Source of the DNA: DATJHM01 sp035493895
Lineage (GTDB): Bacteria; Chloroflexota; Ktedonobacteria; Ktedonobacterales; Ktedonobacteraceae
Direction: 5' to 3'
Assembly: GCA_035493895.1 (NCBI GenBank)
Contig: DATJHM010000048.1
Coordinates: 27,144-91,143, forward strand
DNA: 64,000 nucleotides
Made by a program: the position numbers and the translations under genes. Shown here piece by piece: positions 24,798 through 33,850 of this stretch (its first letter is position 1; the number at the start of each line of letters is the position of its first letter). The notes under the pieces are model-generated. The model ran no database searches. It was given only the letters and a program-made list of their open reading frames with translations, and was not told the DNA's origin.

Positions 24798-25694
24798 TTA
24801 CGCTCCCCGAGCTTTTTGCAGCATCTTGTTAAAATCGTTGCCACCGGCCTTCAGCACATCATCCTGATATTTGAGCAGAGCGCCCAGGGTATCGCGCACC
24901 GGACCCTCTACCAGTTCGGTTTGACTGAGTGCCAGCAGCGAGCCAATCCAGTCCAACGTTTCGGCAACGCCCGGGGCCTTATAGAGATCGAGCGTACGCA
25001 GTTCACGCACAAACGTACAGACCTGCCTGGCTAGCTGCTGCGGGGCCTCAGGCATGCGTGCCACCACAATCGAATATTCTTTTTCAATCGTGGGATAATC
25101 GATCCAATAATAGAGGCAGCGGCGGCGCAGGGCATCGTGAATCTCGCGAGTGCGATTAGACGTAATAATGACAAAGGGAGGCTCTTTAGCTTGGATCGTG
25201 CCCAGTTCAGGAATAGTAATCTGGAAATCGGAAAGTAATTCCAGCAGATACGCTTCAAACTCTTCATCGCTGCGATCAAGTTCATCGATAAGCAGGACCG
25301 GCGCACTGGGGTTGGCGGGATCGATTGCTTGTAGCAGTGGGCGTTGCATCAGGAACTCGGGTCCGAAGATCTCTTTGAGCTCCTCCTGGCCGCCTGCTTT
25401 GCTGGCCTCGGCCAGACGAATATGCAGCATCTGTCGTGTATAGTTCCACTCGTAGACGGCAGTGCTGATATCAATGCCTTCGTAGCATTGCAGGCGAATC
25501 AACTTCGTATTGAGCAGAGTGGCCAGAACTTTTGCAATCTCTGTTTTTCCCACTCCTGGTTCGCCCTCAAGGAGAAGGGGTTTGCGTCGTTTGAGAGCCA
25601 GGAATACCGCTGTTGCCAGGCTGCGGTCGGCAATATAGTCATGTGCGAACATTGCACGTTGTACATCTTCAATTGTATTAAGTTCCTGATCCAA
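24798..25694 (-). CDS. MoxR-type AAA+ ATPase, CoxD-like
   Basis: The 298-residue AAA+ protein has Walker A LLEGEPGVGKTEIAKVL, Walker B APVLLIDELDRSDEEFEAYLL, sensor 1 PFVIITSNRTREIHDALRRRC and a small lid domain. MoxR ATPases remodel or activate metalloenzymes together with VWA proteins. The TTG start is favoured by GGAGG six bases upstream. It heads the operon AAA+, VWA, XdhC-N, XdhC-C, which matches the accessory part of cox clusters for aerobic CO oxidation, or a related molybdenum hydroxylase system. Confidence 0.92.
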   Translation of the reverse strand: MDQELNTIEDVQRAMFAHDYIADRSLATAVFLALKRRKPLLLEGEPGVGKTEIAKVLATLLNTKLIRLQCYEGIDISTAVYEWNYTRQMLHIRLAEASKAGGQEELKEIFGPEFLMQRPLLQAIDPANPSAPVLLIDELDRSDEEFEAYLLELLSDFQITIPELGTIQAKEPPFVIITSNRTREIHDALRRRCLYYWIDYPTIEKEYSIVVARMPEAPQQLARQVCTFVRELRTLDLYKAPGVAETLDWIGSLLALSQTELVEGPVRDTLGALLKYQDDVLKAGGNDFNKMLQKARGA

Positions 25695-25898
25695 CGGTAG
25701 CCTCCCCAGATGAAACTAATGCCTCAGGCATAGAACGATTGTGTGTTTCTCCTATTTTAAGCTATACAGAAGGGTGATAGCAAGGTAGCATTGGCGTGCG
25801 GCGCGATTTTGCAAGAGATCGATTGTCGTAAGGTCCTGGAAGCGAGGTTCCCTGGTTGAACTTCTTTTTCTCTTGCTCTATGATATAAAGAAGATTAG

Positions 25899-27008
25899 AT
25901 GGGAGATATAGACGCACGTATGCCAGAACAGAATATTTCGCATGAACCGGGGCAGGAGGATGGCCTGCTCGATCTCAATGAAATTATGCATCGTTTCGGG
26001 ATAGACACCTGGGAGAACCTTGGTCCCGATGAAGATGCGCCGGGTCCGAATCTAAGCGTACTGGTGGAGATTGAGGGGCGGCGCTATGTGCTGCGTGAGC
26101 GTCCTGAGGGGATGTTGGAAGAGAATCTCGCGCATCGTTATGATTTTCAGCACTATCTTCAGCAGGCGGGCATTCCTTTGCCTGCGTTCCATTTGACCCC
26201 ACAGGGCGAAGCGGCCGTGGCCCTGGGCGAAGACTATTTTGAACTGCAACAATGGAGTGGGGGAGAACGCTTTAGCTCGTCTGGTCCGCGCAGTCTGGAT
26301 TGGGTTGAGCATGCCGGTACCATGTTGGGACGCATTCATGTTGCATCGCAGGCATATACCGGCCATATGCATCGCTGGCCCTCAGAGGTGCATATCGGCG
26401 GGATGGTACAGAGCTGGCTTGGTTTAGCGCGTGCCAGGGCCGATGAGATTCAACCGCAGGCCGTTTCTGTCGCGCTCAACGATTGGGTCGAGCAATGGGA
26501 GGCGGTGCTGCCCGCAGCGATGATGTCGATCGGCTCCAATCGCAATCTGCCGGAGTTTCATATTCATGGCGATTATTATCCGTTGAATCTCCGCTTCAAT
26601 GCTTTTGGTGTGACGGCAGTGCTCGGTCTGGAGGCTTCTCATTGGGAGAAGCGCATTTTCGAGGTGGCATACGCCCTCTTTTCCTTTGGCGCGCTCTCCT
26701 GGCAGCCCGATGAGGCATTGACGCATCCCCTCACCAAACGTGGTTTTGAGCCGGAACGTGCTCAGCGCTTTTTGCAGGCCTATGGGGAACTCTGTCCACC
26801 GTCTCCCGGAGAGGCCGCACTCCTGACCGATGCCTTGCTGCTCATGGCTCCCATCGCCACGATCAACGGCCCCCTGGAAGATCTCTTTTATCAGCAGGGT
26901 CTCCCTCCCGAAACGCTGATCGATGATGTGATGGAGCGTCTCCATTGGGCAGCCTCGCTTCCCGCATGGTTGCAACGTACACGCCGCGCCCTCACGGACA
27001 TGTGGTGA
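25899..27008 (+). CDS. aminoglycoside-phosphotransferase-fold protein, degenerate
   Basis: The 369-residue protein has the APH/choline-kinase fold: an N-lobe with GRRYVLRERPEG (probable ATP-site Lys/Arg region) and FELQQWSGG as hinge. The catalytic loop is HIHGDYYPLNLRF (Brenner motif, HGDxxxxN). The following metal-site segment reads AVLGLEASHWEKRIFEVAY, where active members have a D in IDF/IDW and DLA later; both Asp positions differ. It may be inactive or use another residue. The substrate is unknown; homoserine-kinase-like proteins are the nearest type I can name. ATG 25899 is used; ATG 25920 is possible. Confidence 0.75.
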   Translation: MGDIDARMPEQNISHEPGQEDGLLDLNEIMHRFGIDTWENLGPDEDAPGPNLSVLVEIEGRRYVLRERPEGMLEENLAHRYDFQHYLQQAGIPLPAFHLTPQGEAAVALGEDYFELQQWSGGERFSSSGPRSLDWVEHAGTMLGRIHVASQAYTGHMHRWPSEVHIGGMVQSWLGLARARADEIQPQAVSVALNDWVEQWEAVLPAAMMSIGSNRNLPEFHIHGDYYPLNLRFNAFGVTAVLGLEASHWEKRIFEVAYALFSFGALSWQPDEALTHPLTKRGFEPERAQRFLQAYGELCPPSPGEAALLTDALLLMAPIATINGPLEDLFYQQGLPPETLIDDVMERLHWAASLPAWLQRTRRALTDMW

Positions 27009-27202
27009 TGATGCACGTAGTTGCCAGATGAACACGTAACCCATAAGTACATACAAGCAACAAACGAAGCAAAGCCCATGCTGCAAACATTCCTTTACAG
27101 GGGAGAGGCATACAGCACCGCCTACCTGTCATGTTGCTTCGATGTGATTCGAGGTTCGTACATGTTTCCCAGACGAATTGGGGATGCATGATAAAAATTG
27201 TA

Positions 27203-27280
27203 AAAGTGCTACACATCCTACACAAAGGTGGATGTGATCGGGATCTTATCCCTACACGCTCCTACACCAGAGCTACATGA
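27203..27280. repeat. diverged direct repeat with CTACACATCCTACA core, copy A
   Basis: GTGCTACACATCCTACAC is followed by GATGTGATCGGGATCT and CTCCTACACCAGAGCTACAT. Copy B lies at 27348-27426 in the same orientation. The core is the reverse complement of the 36-bp repeats at 2.0-2.1 kb. Confidence 0.75.
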
Positions 27281-27347
27281 GAGGGTGAGAGGTGAGATGA
27301 TAGGGAACAGGGATCTTTTTGGTGACGCGCGACAAGATTTTTTTACG

Positions 27348-27426
27348 AAAATGCTACATATCCTACAGAAATGCCGATGTGATGGGAATCTCGCTCCTAC
27401 ACTCCTCCCTACACTAGCTACACATT
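27348..27426. repeat. diverged direct repeat, copy B
   Basis: ATGCTACATATCCTACAG, GATGTGATGGGAATCT and CTACACTAGCTACAC match copy A with scattered changes. Downstream (27500-27560) the reverse complement resembles 1850-1915, sharing CTCTTCAGAAATCTCAC. The gap 27009-27817 thus holds repeat remnants and no convincing gene. Confidence 0.75.
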
Positions 27427-27686
27427 CCCCATATTGATGCGACACTGACCCATTAGCAGGTGACATCGTTACCATGAGAGCTAAGAGGGAGGTATTATTG
27501 CCTCTTCTGTTATAGATATTCGGCAGGTCGTGAGATTTCTGAAGAGTTGATGCGAAATCTGGCAGCGGCAAGCGAACGCAGGGCGTGCCAGCGTGGCAAG
27601 AAAACGTGTAACTCCGGGTGCGCCGCGTCTTTCTGATGGCATGAAGTGAGCAACCAGTCCTCCAAGGGGCGAGAGGGGCAGAGTGG

Positions 27687-27726
27687 GTCGCAGGCACAGT
27701 TCCGTTCCACGTCACCGTGCCACTAC
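27687..27726. repeat. solo copy of the 45-bp repeat arm
   Basis: GCAGGCACAGTTCCGTT followed by CACCGTGCCACTAC matches the arm of the element at 19786-19997, with several changes. Confidence 0.8.
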
Positions 27727-27817
27727 CGGGTTTATCTGTGCGTAAAGGAGAACCTATCTTTGGGGAAGAGTGGTGAGGAAGTGTTCGTGTGGGCGGCTGT
27801 TGGGCTAGCTCTTCCGA

Positions 27818-29446
27818 TCATCCCAGATGGCCCTGAGTAAGCAGGAAAACTCCCAGTATGATCAGCAAGAGGAGGATAGCAATCAATAGAATGATGGTGC
27901 GGGGACCGATAGCCAGGAATGAACGGTTGGTAGACTGCCCCTGATTTTGTGTAGGGGCAGGCGAATTCTGCCTGTTAGTGCCTGAATTTGATGGTGTTTG
28001 CAGGGATGGTGGAGCCTGAGTGGCCGTAGAGCCATGCCCCGCAGGTCTCGTGCTCGTCTGTTGTGCTTGATAGTGCGCAGGCGATCCGGCATTGCCTCTC
28101 TGGGCATTGCTTTTCTGTGCATGGTTGGCAATCTGCTGTGCCATCACCTGCGGATTGACGATCATCGTCTGGTCTCCCATGTCAGCTTGAGAGCCGGTAG
28201 AGCCAGTGGAAGGGCCAGTCTGCGGCGAATTCGTTTGCGGGAAAAGCGAGCTGCCACAACGTGGGCAGTAGGTTGCCTGCGGGCTCACTGGCGTGTTACA
28301 GCGTGGGCACTGGGTCGTAGAAGGCGCGGTCGGACGCTGGGCCTTATTATCCAGGGAACCCTGTGTGTTTGCTTGCTCTTTGGCAGCTTGCAGAGCCTCG
28401 TAGAGCATTGGCAGATCTGGCTGTGTGCTGTGCGGATCAACATCGCGTGCCGCCCCGGATGGTTGTTGCGGTGCTGGGAACGCATTGATCACCTTCTTCA
28501 GATCCTGAGACAAATCAGCCACAGACTGATAGCGATCTTTGGATTGCATGGCCATCGCCCGCTGAATGATGCGGTTCAATTGCTTGAGCAGATCTGGTGG
28601 CATTGCGCCTAACTGTGCAATATGGCGTGAATGGCGTGGTGCAGTCCTGGCGGGCCGATTGGAGCCCACGCGGAATTGACGCCCTCCAACGTCAGGTTTT
28701 TCCTCGGGAGGATTATTTGCCAGAAGCTCCTGTAGTGTTGGCAGGTCAGGTTTTTTATTCTGGATGGCTTGATTGCGTGTTGAGACACTGGGAGGCTCGT
28801 GGGTTGTGAGCGCAAAATAGAGGGTGCCTCCTAATGCATAGACATCGGAGCGGGTATCGGTGCCGCTGCCGCCCGGGTATTGTTCCTGGGGGGCATAGCC
28901 GGGGGTGCCCTGGTGGCGAATGAAAAAGAGCGTGCGAGCGCCATCAGCGGCGGCTTTCGCATTGCCCAGATCCACCAGGATCGCGGTTCCACTCGAAGTG
29001 ATGCGGATATTGTCGGGTTTAATGTCGCGGTGTATGACGGGCGGATACTGATTGTGCAGGAACGTGACAGCTTCACAAATAGAGATGAGCCATTGTAGAA
29101 TGCGCTCGATAGGAACGACTTCATTGCGTTGCCGGGTCATGCGAATAAGATCGGTCAGATCGTTCCCTTCAATATAGTTCAGAACGACATAATAACGGCC
29201 GCGTTCCATGAATGCATCCTGGAATGCGGGAAGGCTTGGATGATGAAGCTGGCTCAGGACAGTGGCCTCATGCTTTAACTGTTCTTGCCCGCTGGCTCCT
29301 GTCACAAGATATTCTTTGACAGCACATTGCTGGCTGCTCGTGAGGTTAGATGCCAGATAGACATGTCCAAAACCTCCACTACCCAGTACCCGCTCGATCC
29401 GGTAGTGTCCGTAGAGTATTGTGCCCGGTGGAACCGTTTCTATCAT
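27818..29446 (-). CDS. membrane Ser/Thr protein kinase with zinc ribbon
   Basis: The 542-residue protein has an N-terminal Hanks-type kinase (about 13-340) with LGSGGFGHVYLA, catalytic Lys in CAVKEYL, catalytic loop VIHRDIKPDNIRI, DLG and TPGYAPQEQY; it looks active. An insert of about 50 residues follows the SDVYALGGTLYFAL helix. A zinc ribbon (CPRC then CPRCG, about 380-405) leads to a Ser/Gln/Thr-rich linker and a C-terminal membrane helix ending near the last residue. The start is ATG 29446, preceded by GGGAGG; an in-frame ATG 16 codons upstream lacks a site. It likely senses a signal near the membrane and phosphorylates unknown targets. Confidence 0.92.
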   Translation of the reverse strand: MIETVPPGTILYGHYRIERVLGSGGFGHVYLASNLTSSQQCAVKEYLVTGASGQEQLKHEATVLSQLHHPSLPAFQDAFMERGRYYVVLNYIEGNDLTDLIRMTRQRNEVVPIERILQWLISICEAVTFLHNQYPPVIHRDIKPDNIRITSSGTAILVDLGNAKAAADGARTLFFIRHQGTPGYAPQEQYPGGSGTDTRSDVYALGGTLYFALTTHEPPSVSTRNQAIQNKKPDLPTLQELLANNPPEEKPDVGGRQFRVGSNRPARTAPRHSRHIAQLGAMPPDLLKQLNRIIQRAMAMQSKDRYQSVADLSQDLKKVINAFPAPQQPSGAARDVDPHSTQPDLPMLYEALQAAKEQANTQGSLDNKAQRPTAPSTTQCPRCNTPVSPQATYCPRCGSSLFPQTNSPQTGPSTGSTGSQADMGDQTMIVNPQVMAQQIANHAQKSNAQRGNAGSPAHYQAQQTSTRPAGHGSTATQAPPSLQTPSNSGTNRQNSPAPTQNQGQSTNRSFLAIGPRTIILLIAILLLLIILGVFLLTQGHLG

Positions 29447-29771
29447 AAGACCTCCCTGGAGACCCATAGACTTTCTCGCTATGGGGGGAAACAAAGAGGC
29501 CAGCTGGCACTCTCTGTTTGATCTTTCCCCTTACGGGGGAGCATTTTTGTGACGGGGAAGGCTCTAACCCCTTCATCTCACTCAGCCCGCTTGCTGTATA
29601 GGGCTCTCAAGCGCATAGCGAGGCCAAAATGATAGCTTGCTCGGCATTCCGCGTTGCTTTGCAAGCCTGTAATCGCATTATACACTAGTTCAAAGAACAT
29701 GTACATGTGACAAGCCAGATGTAGGATGTTTTTCCGCAGAGGATTGAAGCGATTTCTCCGACAAATACTTT
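29447..29771. other. intergenic space without recognised features
   Basis: It holds a short CCCCTTACGGGGG palindrome near 29525 and AT-rich DNA before the AsnC-type gene's end. I see no gene or RNA. Confidence 0.4.
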
Positions 29772-30314
29772 TTAATCCTCCACCTGCGGAATACGCTGTA
29801 ATGGCTGTTTCGATGGAAGAAGACGGGCCTGTGAAAGAAAAGCCAGGTCATTCTGTTTGTAGACTCGTAGATACGTCAGCGTCTCAGCTTTCTGCACTCC
29901 AGAGACTTTATAGAGTTTTTGCGTCAGAAACTGTAAAAAATGATCGCTATCCTGGCATACCACTTCAGCCAGGGCATCAAAACGGCCACTACAGAGTATT
30001 AAATAGATCACTTCCTCAAATTGTGCTATCTCTGCCATCGCAGCCAGGAGGTGTTCGCCCGCAATATGAATGCCGAGCATGCTGGCATGACTGAATCCCA
30101 TTTTCATAGGATTGGTGACGGCTACGATCTGCATTACCTGTGTATTGATGAGATGGGCTACTCGTTGTCTCACACTGGCCTCTGAGATGCCAAGATCGGC
30201 AGCGATCTTGGTAAATGGACGACGCCCATCTAAACGGAGTGCTTCGATAATCCGTTGATCGATTTCATCTGTTACATTTTTACTGCTATTTTGATCCATA
30301 GGTACACGTATCAT
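29772..30314 (-). CDS. Lrp/AsnC-family transcriptional regulator
   Basis: This 180-residue protein has an N-terminal winged helix-turn-helix (DEIDQRIIEALRLDGRRPFTKIAADLGISEASVRQRVAHL). The C-terminal AsnC ligand domain (RAM fold) has GIHIAGEHLLAAMAEIAQFEEV, RFDALAEVVCQD and SGVQKAETLTYLRV. Such regulators bind amino acids or related compounds as octamers. It is divergent from the deacetylase-like gene (start 30433), so it probably controls that gene and itself from the 118-bp space between. ATG 30314 is chosen; ATG 30299 is an alternative. Confidence 0.9.
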   Translation of the reverse strand: MIRVPMDQNSSKNVTDEIDQRIIEALRLDGRRPFTKIAADLGISEASVRQRVAHLINTQVMQIVAVTNPMKMGFSHASMLGIHIAGEHLLAAMAEIAQFEEVIYLILCSGRFDALAEVVCQDSDHFLQFLTQKLYKVSGVQKAETLTYLRVYKQNDLAFLSQARLLPSKQPLQRIPQVED

Positions 30315-30432
30315 ATCATGCCTGCCTTGAGGGTGCAATCCTTTGCCGTTTTGCTGTAATCTTGCTCTGATTCTCCTGTTTATGCTTACATATAGAACGG
30401 AGGACATGTGTCTTTTACGAGGAAGAGAAAGG

Positions 30433-31581
30433 ATGCCCGATCAAATGCCCCCACGCACAGGCTTTGTTTTTGATGAGCGGTTCCTCAATCATGATACCGG
30501 GGTGAAAGCTTCGGTGCAGATGCGAGGTCGTACCTTTGAGGTCTCGCCGGTTGCTCATTATTCGTCGCTCTATATCACAAAACGGATCAAAGAATTCTTT
30601 GATGGTTCTGGCTTAACGGCACACATGTTTCCTATCCCGGCACGTGCGGCAAGCGAAGATGAGCTCGCCATGTTTCACACGCGCGAGTATATTGCTGGTA
30701 TCCGTGCGTACGCCGCGGGTGGCCCTGCCTCTGGACCCTGGGGAGAGACCGATGAGGATACTGTGGTCAGTCCTGGCACTTTTGAGGCGGCTCTGTATGC
30801 TGCTGGTGGTGCCCTGAACGCGGTCGATGCAGTAGTGGAGGGCAGGGTACACAATGCCTATGCCTTGCTTCGTCCTCCCTGTCATCATGCGACGCGCAAT
30901 CAGGGGCTGGGCTTCTGCATTTTTAACAACACCGTGCTCGCAGTTCTCCATGCTCGGCACAAATACGGTCTGGAACGGGTAATGATCGTCGATTGGGATG
31001 TGCATCATGGCAACGGGACGCAGGATGCTTTCTATGAAGATGGCAATGTGTTATTTGTCTCGCTGCATCAGGAAAACTGGTATCCGAAGCTGAGCGGCGA
31101 ACTGGATCAGGTAGGGAGCGGCTCCGGGGCTGGTACGACAGTGAATATTCCCCTTCCTCCCGGCACTGGTGATAGAGGGTATCGAGCTGCCTTTGAGCAG
31201 ATTGTATTGCCGGTGGGCCAGCAATTTCGTCCGCAACTGCTGATTATCACGGCTGGTCAGGATGCGAGCTGGCAGGACCCGATTGCGCAGATGATGCTCA
31301 CGATGGATGGTTATCGTGATCTCTCGCAGATGCTTGTCGATTTTGCCGATCAGGTCTGTGATGGCCGTCTGGTGATGCTTCAGGCTGGCGGTTATAGTGC
31401 CATGTATGTCCCCTATTGTACACTCGCGGCGGTAGAGCCTCTGGTAGGCGTGGATCTGGGTCTGATTGATCCAGATGTGGATACTGCAGAGGTTGAGCGG
31501 TGCAAGACGGTATTTTCGCAGGATACGCAGCAGGCGCTACTGGCTGCGCAAGCATGGCATCAGCGTTGGTGGAATATTTAG
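30433..31581 (+). CDS. histone-deacetylase-family amidohydrolase (AcuC/acetylpolyamine deacetylase type)
   Basis: The 382-residue enzyme has the HDAC core: LRPPCHHATRNQGLGFCIFN, MIVDWDVHHGNGTQDAFY with the zinc-binding Asp and His, and ITAGQDASWQDP, where relatives have GFDAH. The second zinc Asp is kept, but the usual Phe and His around it are Gln and Ser. MLQAGGYS replaces the usual EGGY. It removes acyl groups from lysine or polyamines. ATG 30433 is the start; an upstream ATG at 30403 is only two bases from GGAGG. Confidence 0.9.
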   Translation: MPDQMPPRTGFVFDERFLNHDTGVKASVQMRGRTFEVSPVAHYSSLYITKRIKEFFDGSGLTAHMFPIPARAASEDELAMFHTREYIAGIRAYAAGGPASGPWGETDEDTVVSPGTFEAALYAAGGALNAVDAVVEGRVHNAYALLRPPCHHATRNQGLGFCIFNNTVLAVLHARHKYGLERVMIVDWDVHHGNGTQDAFYEDGNVLFVSLHQENWYPKLSGELDQVGSGSGAGTTVNIPLPPGTGDRGYRAAFEQIVLPVGQQFRPQLLIITAGQDASWQDPIAQMMLTMDGYRDLSQMLVDFADQVCDGRLVMLQAGGYSAMYVPYCTLAAVEPLVGVDLGLIDPDVDTAEVERCKTVFSQDTQQALLAAQAWHQRWWNI

Positions 31582-31597
31582 CTGCGCCTCTACATGT

Positions 31598-32491
31598 CTA
31601 TGTCAGATATTCCTGATAGAGAAAGTCTTTGAACGCCTGCGCCGCTGGTGAGAGGGTGTGTCTGTGCCGAATGATGAGCTGGAAAACACGCTGTAAGGAG
31701 AAGTTTGTGACAGCAACCGCTGCGAGACGTTTCTCGGCTATTGCACGCTCAACGGTCAGTGGCGAGAGAAACGCGATGCCGAGTCCGGCCTCAACAGCCC
31801 GCGCCACGCCCTCGCCGCTTGGTAGCTCGAGTACGACATGGGGAATGATACCTGCGGCGGCAAGCGCCTGTTCTACGAGCAGGCGGGTTCCTGAGCCCGG
31901 TTCGCGCCACACCATGGGTTCGCCAATCAACTCCTGTTGCGTAATCGATTCTTGCTGCGCAAAGGCATGTTGTGGGGAGACTACGAGGATGAGATGGTCA
32001 TGCTGATAGGGGATATGCTCCAGTTGCTCATCCTGACTTGAGCCTTCTATGAGTCCCAGATTGAGCGCGCCAGTATGCACATGATGAGCGATAGTGCTGG
32101 TATTGGCAACCTCTACATGGAGATGAACGCCTGCATGCTTCTGCGTAAAGCGAGCGAGGAGAGAGGGAAGGGCGTACGTTCCGATCGTCAATGTTGCGCC
32201 AAGCCGTAATTCCCCGGCGCGCGCCTCGGCAAATTCGGTCATATCATGCTCCAATGCCGCGACACTGGTCAGGAGATCACCAGCACGCGCCGCAAGAAAA
32301 CGGCCCGCTTCGGTCAACTCCGGCTGATGACCAACGACCTCGACGAGCTGTAATTTGAAATGTCGCTCCAGGGCTCGTATCTGCTGAGTGACGGCTGGCT
32401 GTGTCAGGAAACGTTCTTCGGCAACCCGTGTAAAATTGCCCAGCGCGGCCAATCGCATGAACGTTTCCAGCTGGACCAGGGTCAGACTCAT
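31598..32491 (-). CDS. LysR-family transcriptional regulator
   Basis: The 297-residue protein has the LysR helix-turn-helix at residues 1-62 (LVQLETFMRLAALGNFTRVAEERFLTQPAVTQQIRALE). The periplasmic-binding-like effector domain includes LRLGATLTIGTYALPSLL, GLIEGSSQDEQLE and GEGVARAVEAGLGIAFLS. This resembles the CbbR/CysB-like branch that responds to small metabolites. The ATG follows AGGAG. It would normally control a divergent target, but the upstream DNA now carries only a decayed gene tail, so its target may have been lost. Confidence 0.92.
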   Translation of the reverse strand: MSLTLVQLETFMRLAALGNFTRVAEERFLTQPAVTQQIRALERHFKLQLVEVVGHQPELTEAGRFLAARAGDLLTSVAALEHDMTEFAEARAGELRLGATLTIGTYALPSLLARFTQKHAGVHLHVEVANTSTIAHHVHTGALNLGLIEGSSQDEQLEHIPYQHDHLILVVSPQHAFAQQESITQQELIGEPMVWREPGSGTRLLVEQALAAAGIIPHVVLELPSGEGVARAVEAGLGIAFLSPLTVERAIAEKRLAAVAVTNFSLQRVFQLIIRHRHTLSPAAQAFKDFLYQEYLT

Positions 32492-32597
32492 AGATCACTC
32501 CTCTCTATCCAAAGAAAAAATTTGGATAATACTTACAAAATCTACCTGGACTTATCATACCATATACGATACAGTTACTACTATAAATTGGGATATG

Positions 32598-32774
32598 AAC
32601 CTGCTGGAAGAGGAGATGATACGTCCGGACCCGTTAGCGCCTGGTCTCGACGGCACCGCTGATGGTGTATTAATGGATGGCGAAGGGCGTCCCGTACCGC
32701 ATCTCTGGACGCTCGGTCCTCTGCTGAAGGGACGCCTCTGGGAAATAATTGCCGTGCCAGATATTCGTGGGTAG
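32598..32774 (+). pseudogene. remnant of a FAD/NAD(P)-binding protein, C-terminal tail only
   Basis: The frame reads RPDPLAPGLDGTADGVLMDG, then EGRPVPHLWTLGPLLKGRLW and EIIAVPDIRG before a stop. This is the conserved tail of the FAD-NAD(P)-binding family, where LYTLGPLLRG...WE..AVPEIR is followed by QA. Nothing upstream encodes the large N-terminal part, and the tail stops just before the usual QA. I read it as a gene fragment left by deletion, divergent from the LysR gene. The rest of 32492-32973 is empty. Confidence 0.6.
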
Positions 32775-32973
32775 GCTGAGAAAGTTGCGTTGAGTGTGCT
32801 ACGCGTGAACGAAAGAGAGTTCGCATGATGCGCTTTCATTTTATATATGAATGCAGCAGCGTTGAAACGAACTGTTTCTCTGCTGCTGCCTGGCCAATGG
32901 ACAGAAAATGCCTGGTCATCCAGAGCCCTTCAGTCGACCTCCCTGCTTCTTCAATCTGTATTCTTCTCATTTT

Positions 32974-33708
32974 CTACGCGAAAAAACCGGACTCCGTGAT
33001 AATCTCCTGAGATGGGAGGAAGGTGGCTTCGACGACGGATTTGCCTGTGCGTTGGAGATAGTGCTGGACAACACGATAACCGATGGCGTATCCGGCAAAA
33101 TCAGGAATGCCAGCTTTGGGCTGCCCCCAGGATGTGGCAATGGTATCGCCGAAGATATAGCCGCGCACCGCATTGAAGCCGCGCACCTCAAGCGCACCGC
33201 TAATGACGCGCCGGGCTGTGGCCAGTTCCTCCTCGTTGAAATCAGTGACAAAGTAGCCGACCAGTTCCTCTCCAAAGAGCTCAGCTGCGAATGCTTCAGC
33301 CAACCCTTCGGCGATGATATAATCGGCAACGGTGACCTGCATGGGCAGGAAGGGCACGATCTTGAAACGGACGTTGTGGTTGAGCTCATGAACCGATGCT
33401 GGCCCGACGCGGGGCAGCGTATAGTCGTTGGTGAGGCTGAGCGAGACCATGAGATAGCCTGGGAGGCCACCAAATCCCGCATAGCCTCGACCGGGAAGAT
33501 TGCTATTGTGCCTGGTGAGGACCACCGCACAGTTGATGGTATCCAATCCAATGCGGGGGGCTACGGAGGCGAATGCAGCCACACCCCGTTCAAGTGCAAC
33601 TGCGAACCTCTGCCAGGCCCCATCATCGGTCAGTCGCCTGACCATGTCCTCAATGAGGGGACGCTGCTCGCCGTCGAAATTGATCGTGTCCCACTTCTGT
33701 GGAATCAC
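32974..33708 (-). CDS. DUF2268-type predicted zinc peptidase
   Basis: This protein of about 244 residues has VHELNHNVRFK, an HExxH-like zinc site (HELNH), and a downstream acidic helix IIAEGLAEAFAAELFGEE that fits the third ligand region of DUF2268 proteins. MQVTVADYIIAEGLAE and the C-terminal YAIGYRVVQHYLQRTG also fit. The protein is cytoplasmic or secreted by an unknown path. The start is uncertain: GTG 33708 gives a natural N-terminus (VIPQKWDTINFDGEQRP) without a clear ribosome binding site, while the frame is open to 33858. It is divergent from the eCIS-core gene, and the two may work together. Confidence 0.7.
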   Translation of the reverse strand: MIPQKWDTINFDGEQRPLIEDMVRRLTDDGAWQRFAVALERGVAAFASVAPRIGLDTINCAVVLTRHNSNLPGRGYAGFGGLPGYLMVSLSLTNDYTLPRVGPASVHELNHNVRFKIVPFLPMQVTVADYIIAEGLAEAFAAELFGEELVGYFVTDFNEEELATARRVISGALEVRGFNAVRGYIFGDTIATSWGQPKAGIPDFAGYAIGYRVVQHYLQRTGKSVVEATFLPSQEIITESGFFA

Positions 33709-33850
33709 CAAACTTGGAAGAGGATGGACCAAAAAGGGAAGAAGGCAGCGGTTTCTGTATACATTGTTATGGTATGATATGTGCTGGAGGAAATATAAAA
33801 AAGATCCTCTCTGGCCTTCTTTACGATGGAGAAACGGCAAGGAGCATATC

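Noticed and set aside
22241..25694. A complete CO dehydrogenase cluster
   Set aside because: The operon has only accessory genes; no molybdenum or flavin subunit is present.
27218..27715. 165-codon minus-strand frame in the repeat region
   Set aside because: It spans several dispersed repeats; a short peptide similarity to the 1.85 kb region follows from shared repeat DNA.
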